From Spirochaetaceae bacterium (lineage in GTDB: Bacteria; Spirochaetota; Spirochaetia; SZUA-6; Bin103): 19,829 bases of DNA. The position numbers and the translations under genes were made by a program. Under the pieces are notes generated by a model. The model was not told the DNA's origin. It worked only from the letters and a program-made list of their open reading frames with translations, and ran no database searches. Shown here piece after piece: positions 15,057 to 19,829 of this stretch; the first letter of the stretch is position 1, and each line of letters starts with the position of its first letter. The stretch is from the NCBI GenBank assembly GCA_026710565.1, contig JAPOQV010000034.1, positions 1 to 19,829 on the forward strand, given 5' to 3'.

Positions 15057-15665
15057 GGAGCCGGCAGTCAGCGGCGAGATGTCGCCCCAGCCATAGGCGA
15101 CCTCGACCAGTTCCGTGCCGCCGATGGCGATCCCCTCCACTCGGACCTCCTCACCGCCCAACGCCTCGTAGAAGTTCCGGGACGGATTGTCCGTAAGCAC
15201 CCAGGTCAGCATCGAGTGCCACCCTTGGGAGAGGAACCACGAGCAGAGCGCTGCGACCAGCCGCCGTCCCACTCCCTGCCGCTGGCCGGACTCGTAGAGG
15301 TAGATGGCGTAGAGCTCGGCCGAGTACTCGGGAGCGGTGCTCGGCTCCGGGACACCGGATTCGATCTGCGGATCGTCGGAACACGATGCCGTGGCGCTCG
15401 CCGCCGGAGAGCCGCTCCGCTCCGGTCCGCCGGAAACGAACCCGATGATCCGCCCGCCCCGATCCTCGGCGACGAAGGCGTTCTGCCGCCGATCGGCAAG
15501 GATGCGGTGCCAGCGCTCCTCCCGCTCATCGTAGTCCAGGCCGGCGAGGTGGTCCGCCGGTACAATGCCGGAGTAGGTGGACCGCCAGCTATCGATGTGG
15601 ACCTGCGCGATCCCGCGGGCGTCCGAGTCGACCGCCTGACGGATGCGGATCTGCCGCGCTTCCAT
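15054..15665 (-). CDS. GNAT-family N-acetyltransferase
   Basis: The ATG at 15665 gives 203 residues; a GTG at 15680 would add five, and neither has a Shine-Dalgarno. The N-terminal strand and helices (IRIRQAVDSDARGIAQVHID, then SWRSTYSGIVP) match the RimI/PhnO-like GNAT start. The acetyl-CoA pyrophosphate loop is RQGVGRRL (129-136), preceded by the strand ELYAIYLYE. N160 and Y166 in TDNPSRNFYEALGG are the usual C-terminal motif-B residues. A Ser/Ala/Pro-rich insertion (about 82-115) interrupts the sheet and is unusual. The acceptor substrate is unknown; such stand-alone GNATs acetylate amines of small molecules, antibiotics or protein N-termini. It converges on the nucleoside hydrolase and diverges from the peptidase. 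Confidence 0.92.
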   Translation of the reverse strand: MEARQIRIRQAVDSDARGIAQVHIDSWRSTYSGIVPADHLAGLDYDEREERWHRILADRRQNAFVAEDRGGRIIGFVSGGPERSGSPAASATASCSDDPQIESGVPEPSTAPEYSAELYAIYLYESGQRQGVGRRLVAALCSWFLSQGWHSMLTWVLTDNPSRNFYEALGGEEVRVEGIAIGGTELVEVAYGWGDISPLTAGS

Positions 15666-15695
15666 GGGAGACGATAGCACTTCGTCGCGCTGACG

Positions 15696-15727
15696 ACCAT
15701 TCGGAGTTCACTTCGCCATCGAATGGT
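15696..15727. promoter_or_regulatory. Inverted repeat in divergent promoter region
   Basis: ACCATTCG (15696-15703) and CGAATGGT (15720-15727) are perfect 8-base inverted arms 16 bases apart, in the roughly 100-base gap between the acetyltransferase and peptidase genes. The spacing would suit a dimeric regulator. No regulator gene is adjacent and no clear promoter boxes are visible. Confidence 0.4.
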
Positions 15728-15766
15728 GACCTGCGTACGTTCCTTGCAACTACAGGAGCAGCATGC

Positions 15767-17713
15767 ATGAAGGACAACGGGGATCTCATCCCTCGAAAGA
15801 CGCTGTTCGGCAATCCCGAACGGACCGCGGTCACGATAAGCCACGACGGCACGCGGGTCGCCTGGCTGGCGCCGGTGGACGGGGTGCTCAACGTCTGGGT
15901 GGCGCCGGTGGACGCGATCGGGGAGGCGAAGCCGGTCACCCGCGACCGGGGCAGGGGGATCAGGCACTACCTGTGGAGCTATCACCCCGGCTGCCTGCTC
16001 TACGGCCAGGACCGCGACGGCGACGAGAACTGGCACGTCCACGCCGTCGAGATCGAGACCGGCCGGACGCGCGACCTGACGCCGTACGAAGGGGTCCAGG
16101 CGATCCCGCACGGGTTGTCGGACCGGATCCCGGACGAGGTGCTGATCGGGATCAACCGGCGCGACCCGCAGTATCACGACCTGTATCGGGTCCACATCCT
16201 GACGGGAGAGTCGCGGCTCGTCGTCGAGAACGACGTGGGAGCCATTCGGCTCCTGACCGACCACGACTTCAACGTCCGGCTCGCGGCCGTGATCCCACCG
16301 GATGGCGGTGTACAGATCCTGTCGCGATCCGGGTCCGGGGAGTGGGAGCCGTTCATGACGATCGGTCCCGAGGACGACGTGACGACGGGTCCGCTCCACT
16401 TCGATGCGGCCGGTCGACTCCTGTACCTGCGCGACAGCCGCGGCCGGGACACGGCGGCACTGGTCGCCCTGGACACGGAGACCGGCGCAGTGGAACCGCT
16501 GGCCTCGGACGCGAAGGCGGACGCCTCCCAAACGATCGATCACCCGGGTACCCACAGGCCGCAGGCGGTCGCGTTCGAGTACGAGCGCGTCACGTGGACG
16601 GTGATGGACCAGTCGATCGCGGCCGACTTCGAGCGGCTGGCCGACGGCGACAGGGGCGAGTTCCATGCCATCTCCCGATCGCTCGACGATCAGACCTGGA
16701 TCGTCGCCTACGACCGCGCCGACGGTCCGCAGGCGTACTACCGGTACGACCGGGAGTCCGGAAGCCTGGATTACCTGTTCTCCAACCGCCCGGACCTCGA
16801 GAGAGCAGCCCTTGCGCCCATGCACTCCGCGATCGTTCGATCGCGCGATCAGCTCGACATCGTGTCCTACTACAGCCTTCCCGTGGGGTCCACGAAGGAC
16901 GGCGCGGACCGCCCGACCGAGCCGCTGCCGGCGGTTCTCTACGTCCACGGCGGCCCGTGGGCACGGGACAGTTGGGGCTACGACCCCGTGCACCAGCTCA
17001 TGACCAACCGCGGCTATGCCGTGATCAGCGTGAACTATCGCGGCTCCATGGGCTTCGGCAAGGCGTTCGTGAACGCCGCCAACGGTGAGTGGGCAGGCCG
17101 GATGCACGACGACCTGATCGACGTGGTCGACTGGGCCGTGGGGCAGGGGATCGCCGACCGGGACCGCATCGCCATCATGGGCGGCAGCTACGGCGGATTC
17201 GCAACCCTGGTCGGGCTCACGTTCACGCCGGAGGTGTTCGCGTGCGGGGTCGACCTGGTCGGGCCGTCCAATCTGAACACCCTGCTCGACTCCGTGCCCC
17301 CGTATTGGAAGCCGATGCTCGGAATGCTGCGCACGCGCGTCGGCGACAACTCCACCGCGGACGGAAAGCGGTTGCTGGCCGAACGCTCGCCGCTGTCACG
17401 GGTCGACCGGATCGTCCGGCCGCTGCTGATCGGACAGGGCGCCAACGACCCGCGCGTCAAGCAGGCGGAGTCCGACCAGATCGTTGCCGCCATGACCGAG
17501 CGCGGCATACCGGTCACTTACCTGCTGTACCCGGACGAGGGGCACGGCTTCGCGCGACCGGAGAACAACCTGTCCTTCATGGCGGTGGCCGAGGCGTTCC
17601 TGGCGCGCTGCCTGGGCGGGCGGCACGAGCCGGTCGGCGACGACTTCGACGGCTCGTCAATCCAGGTGAAGGCCGGCGCGGAGGAGGTCCCGGGTCTGCA
17701 ACGTCACCCGTGA
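15767..17713 (+). CDS. S9 family peptidase (prolyl oligopeptidase / acylaminoacyl-peptidase type)
   Basis: This 648-residue protein starts with the ATG at 15767, which follows AGGAG by 8 bases. Residues 1-360 form the family's beta-propeller (WLAPVDGVLNVWVAP, YGQDRDGDENWHV and similar blades). The C-terminal alpha/beta-hydrolase domain follows. Its catalytic triad is visible: Ser474 in GGSYGGF, Asp561 in GANDPRV and His593 in DEGHGF. YVHGGPW (oxyanion region) and SVNYRGSMGFGK are further hallmarks. There is no signal peptide, so it is cytoplasmic; it would cleave short peptides or acylated amino acids after the propeller filters by size. A C-terminal tail of about 30 residues extends past the fold. 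The stop overlaps the deaminase start by four bases. Confidence 0.95.
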   Translation: MKDNGDLIPRKTLFGNPERTAVTISHDGTRVAWLAPVDGVLNVWVAPVDAIGEAKPVTRDRGRGIRHYLWSYHPGCLLYGQDRDGDENWHVHAVEIETGRTRDLTPYEGVQAIPHGLSDRIPDEVLIGINRRDPQYHDLYRVHILTGESRLVVENDVGAIRLLTDHDFNVRLAAVIPPDGGVQILSRSGSGEWEPFMTIGPEDDVTTGPLHFDAAGRLLYLRDSRGRDTAALVALDTETGAVEPLASDAKADASQTIDHPGTHRPQAVAFEYERVTWTVMDQSIAADFERLADGDRGEFHAISRSLDDQTWIVAYDRADGPQAYYRYDRESGSLDYLFSNRPDLERAALAPMHSAIVRSRDQLDIVSYYSLPVGSTKDGADRPTEPLPAVLYVHGGPWARDSWGYDPVHQLMTNRGYAVISVNYRGSMGFGKAFVNAANGEWAGRMHDDLIDVVDWAVGQGIADRDRIAIMGGSYGGFATLVGLTFTPEVFACGVDLVGPSNLNTLLDSVPPYWKPMLGMLRTRVGDNSTADGKRLLAERSPLSRVDRIVRPLLIGQGANDPRVKQAESDQIVAAMTERGIPVTYLLYPDEGHGFARPENNLSFMAVAEAFLARCLGGRHEPVGDDFDGSSIQVKAGAEEVPGLQRHP

Positions 17714-18774
17714 GCGTAGCTAAGCTCCCTCGAAGAGTGATCGAGCCGCTTGCCGACATCGCGATCCGGCCCGCCATCGCCGCATTGCCGAAGGCCGACG
17801 TTCATCTGCACTCGGAAGCGGGTCCGCGCCTGGAGCAGGTGATCGCGGAGCGGTCGGGAGCGCCGGTGACCGACTGGCACGCGCACGCGCGTGAGCTGAT
17901 GCGCGGCCTGCCGCCAGGCATGCCGCGTCTGGAGACTTGGGGACCCGATCTGCCGCTCCCCCGAGTCACGGTCGACGAGCTGGACCGCCCCCCGGGCAAC
18001 TTCAAGGCGCGGGTCTCCCGCATCCTGGTAAAGGCCGCCCTGGACGGTGCCGTCCTGGTGGAGGTCCTGTTCGGAGGATCGACCATCCTGCGCGAGGATT
18101 TCCTGGATCTCTTCGGCGAGGCGGTGGCAGAGGCACGCAGCCGGTTTCCGCGCCTTCACGCGGTGCCTCTGGTCGCTGCGAAGACCACCGAAGAGTGGGC
18201 GGCAACCTTGCTGCCGCGCTGCATCGCGGGCGCCGGACACGGCTTGGCGGGACTGAACATCCTGCCGGCGCCGTACGATCGGCCGGCGGACTGGTCCATG
18301 GTGCATGCTTGGGCGGGGCGGGCTCGCGACGCCGGGCTGGGCATCACCGCTCACGCGGGGGAGTTCGGCACGCTGCACCTGGCCGAGGCGCTGGACGTCC
18401 CCGGACTGACGCGGATCGGGCATGCGATCGGCGCTGCCGCCGACCCGCGCCTGCTCGACCGCATCGCCGAGCGGGGCGTGACCGTCGAGTGTCCGCTCTC
18501 CAGCAACGTCGTGATCGGCGCCGTGGAGAGCTACGAGGCTCACCCGATTCGCCGCTTCGTGGAGCGGGGGATCCCGGTGACCATCTGCACCGACGACCCG
18601 GTGAAGGCCGCCACCACGATTGGGCGCGAGTACGCGATCGCGTCGGAACTGGGGTTTTCGAACGCGGAGCTGCTGGCCTGCACGCAAGCCGCGATCACGG
18701 CTTCGTTCTGCGACGATGAAGCGCGCGGCCGGTTGCTGCGTGTCCTGTCGGACTCCGCTACGATGGATCCGTGA
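17710..18774 (+). CDS. Adenosine deaminase-family metal hydrolase
   Basis: The GTG at 17710 overlaps the peptidase stop, giving 354 residues. The metal and catalytic set is complete: HxH at 32/34 in KADVHLHSEAG, HAGE with H215 and E218, H238 in RIGHAI, and D295/D296 in CTDDPV. CPLSSNVVIGAV is the family's CPxSN box. Two places are divergent. The strand-1 motif reads HLHSEAG instead of HLDGS/A. The usual GxDLxGxE stretch before HAGE is replaced by GLNILPAPYDRPADW. This points to a member with a changed specificity pocket, for example a modified nucleoside, adenine-like or other aminopurine deaminase, rather than housekeeping adenosine deaminase. It is cytoplasmic. The coupling to a peptidase and an aldolase is unusual for nucleoside salvage. 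Confidence 0.88.
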   Translation: MSVAKLPRRVIEPLADIAIRPAIAALPKADVHLHSEAGPRLEQVIAERSGAPVTDWHAHARELMRGLPPGMPRLETWGPDLPLPRVTVDELDRPPGNFKARVSRILVKAALDGAVLVEVLFGGSTILREDFLDLFGEAVAEARSRFPRLHAVPLVAAKTTEEWAATLLPRCIAGAGHGLAGLNILPAPYDRPADWSMVHAWAGRARDAGLGITAHAGEFGTLHLAEALDVPGLTRIGHAIGAAADPRLLDRIAERGVTVECPLSSNVVIGAVESYEAHPIRRFVERGIPVTICTDDPVKAATTIGREYAIASELGFSNAELLACTQAAITASFCDDEARGRLLRVLSDSATMDP

Positions 18775-19712
18775 TTGACGTTCAAGAAGCCAAGCAACTG
18801 TTCCGCGGCCCCATGGTGTCGGTGGCGACGCCGTTCACCCCTCGCTTCGACCTTGACCTCGATGCCCTGCGGGACAACATCGAATTCATGCTTGATCGAG
18901 GGATGGCGACCGGGAAGGGCGTGCTCCTGGTCGCCGCCGCGGGCGGCGAGTTCCCGATGCTGACCATGGAGGAGCGCAAGGAGGTCATCAGCGCCAGCGT
19001 CGAAGCGGCGGCCGGCCGCATCCCCGTCGCCGCCAGCATCCAGTTCGACGGCACGCGGGAGATCATCGAGCTGGCGCACTACGCCCATCGGGCTGGCGCC
19101 AGTCTGGGACAGCTCTCGTCCCCGTCCTACTATCCGCCACCGGCGCAGGACATCTACGATCTGTTCGAAGCGGTCAGCGAGGAAACCGAGCTGCCGATCA
19201 TGATCTACAACAACTGGTGGACGACGCCGAACATGAACGTCGACACGGTCGATCGCCTGGCGCGGCTGCCCGGCGTCGTCGCGCTCAAGTGGTCGTCGTC
19301 GTCCATGGGCGAGTACACCGCCGGCCTGCACCGGTTCGCCGATCGCCTGGCGATCATCGACAACCTGGGCATGGCGGTGTGGGCGCACCTGCTGGGCGCC
19401 GTGGGCTTCATCACCCACCAGAGCAACTTCTGGCCCGAGTACCCGCTGTCGCTCTGGGAGCTCCTCGAGCGCAAGGACTACGACGCGGCGGTCGCCCGGC
19501 TTGCCGGCTTCAGTTGGGCCTGGGACGAGTGGACGCACCAGGTGTGCCAGGAGACCGAAGGGGAGGGGCCGTTCATCAAGGCGGCCATGGAGCACGTCGG
19601 ACTGACAGCCGGTCCGCCGCGTCCGCCGGCACGCCGGGTGAGCGCGCGCCTCCGGCAGGAGCTCCAACGGCTGTTCGCCGACTCCGGGGTCCCCGAAGCG
19701 GACGCGGCCTGA
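18771..19712 (+). CDS. DHDPS/NAL-family aldolase or lyase (DapA-like)
   Basis: This 313-residue protein starts with the GTG at 18771, overlapping the deaminase stop by 4 bases. It is a class I TIM-barrel aldolase. The Schiff-base Lys is K173 in VVALKWSSSS, the proton-relay Tyr is Y146 in IMIYNNWW, and the early loop reads AAGGEFPMLTMEER. True DapA has GTTGE and YNxPxR there; the missing Thr pair, and Trp-Trp in place of the usual NVPxR continuation, argue against dihydrodipicolinate synthase. N-acetylneuraminate lyase, keto-deoxysugar aldolase or an unassigned pyruvate aldolase/dehydratase are the alternatives. The GAVGFITHQSNFWPE segment corresponds to the usual GxxGxISxxxN loop. It is the last gene of the operon and is followed by a stem-loop over its stop. 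Confidence 0.9.
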   Translation: MIDVQEAKQLFRGPMVSVATPFTPRFDLDLDALRDNIEFMLDRGMATGKGVLLVAAAGGEFPMLTMEERKEVISASVEAAAGRIPVAASIQFDGTREIIELAHYAHRAGASLGQLSSPSYYPPPAQDIYDLFEAVSEETELPIMIYNNWWTTPNMNVDTVDRLARLPGVVALKWSSSSMGEYTAGLHRFADRLAIIDNLGMAVWAHLLGAVGFITHQSNFWPEYPLSLWELLERKDYDAAVARLAGFSWAWDEWTHQVCQETEGEGPFIKAAMEHVGLTAGPPRPPARRVSARLRQELQRLFADSGVPEADAA

Positions 19713-19720
19713 CGGCCGCG
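19703..19720. terminator. Stem-loop over the aldolase stop codon
   Basis: CGCGGCC and GGCCGCG are perfect 7-base arms around TGAC, which contains the stop codon. No T-tract follows. It may end the + operon, or simply reflect GC-rich sequence, but the placement repeats that at 15033-15056. Confidence 0.45.
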
Positions 19721-19745
19721 GCGCACAGGGGAGCAATCCGAGGGT

Positions 19746-19829
19746 TCAGCGGCCGACCGAGAGCCGGTCGGCGAGCCATTCGGGAAGGCCGAGGGCCCGG
19801 GTCTTGCGCTGCGCCACCTCCACCGGATA
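19746..19829 (-). CDS. 3' end of an unidentified - strand gene (truncated by window edge)
   Basis: Reading the - strand from the window edge gives 27 codons and then TGA (19746-19748). Third positions are almost all G or C, as in real genes here. The visible C-terminus ends with LPEWLADRLSVGR, amphipathic and probably helical. This is too short to assign a family. It converges on the aldolase gene across 33 bases. Confidence 0.6.
   Translation of the reverse strand, partial: YPVEVAQRKTRALGLPEWLADRLSVGR
19752..19772. repeat. Inverted repeat near the 3' end of the right-edge gene
   Basis: GCCGACCG and CGGTCGGC are perfect 8-base arms separated by AGAGC. They lie inside the last codons of the - strand gene. 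They could form a stable hairpin at the mRNA 3' end, but no T-tract accompanies it. Confidence 0.4.

Noticed and set aside
15206..17107. 633-residue - strand ORF
   Set aside because: Antisense to the peptidase, and it spans the GNAT gene in another frame; it has no motifs.
18540..19736. 398-residue - strand ORF
   Set aside because: Antisense to the deaminase and aldolase genes; Arg/His-rich without motifs.

Overview
The window is dense, GC-rich bacterial DNA: 14 complete genes plus a partial gene at each end, no gap over about 110 bases, and no tRNA, rRNA, CRISPR array or insertion sequence that I can see. Two sampled 60-base lines of the bulk sequence are 67-70% GC. Frequent GTG starts and many 4-base ATGA/GTGA overlaps fit a GC-rich bacterium. 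A periplasmic-type serine hydrolase and an FG-GAP protein suggest an environmental heterotroph; I cannot name the phylum from sequence alone.

Region A (1-4405, + strand) is a tightly overlapping operon. It holds the end of an FG-GAP/VCBS repeat protein, a PF04909-type amidohydrolase, a short-chain dehydrogenase, a 3-hydroxyacyl-CoA-dehydrogenase-like protein and a D-2-hydroxyacid dehydrogenase. The set reads as a catabolic route for a sugar- or hydroxyacid-like compound (lactonase-like hydrolase plus three NAD(P)-dependent oxidoreductases). The substrate is unknown.

Region B (4415-7870, + strand) differs from its surroundings. It has lower GC (sampled lines 45-58%) and more mixed third positions. 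It encodes a 315-residue protein I do not recognise, a 678-residue TPR-containing protein coupled to it by an ATGA overlap, and a small XRE-type helix-turn-helix protein with a palindrome just upstream of its start. It looks like an acquired, self-regulated three-gene cassette and is the best candidate here for an undescribed system.

Region C (12759 down to 7887, - strand) is a three-gene operon: a sialidase-like beta-propeller protein, an 814-residue multidomain protein of unknown family with a propeller-like centre, and a Gfo/Idh/MocA oxidoreductase. Neither large protein has a signal peptide. The likely theme is intracellular handling of a modified sugar or glycoside.

Region D (12795-15035, + strand) has an exported beta-lactamase-fold serine hydrolase followed by a nucleoside hydrolase. 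A convergent GNAT acetyltransferase (- strand) shares a perfect stem-loop with the nucleoside hydrolase, and the ends of that stem are the two stop codons.

Region E (15767-19712, + strand) is a coupled operon of an S9 prolyl-oligopeptidase-type peptidase, an adenosine-deaminase-family hydrolase and a DHDPS/NAL-family aldolase. The last 84 bases hold the 3' end of another - strand gene.
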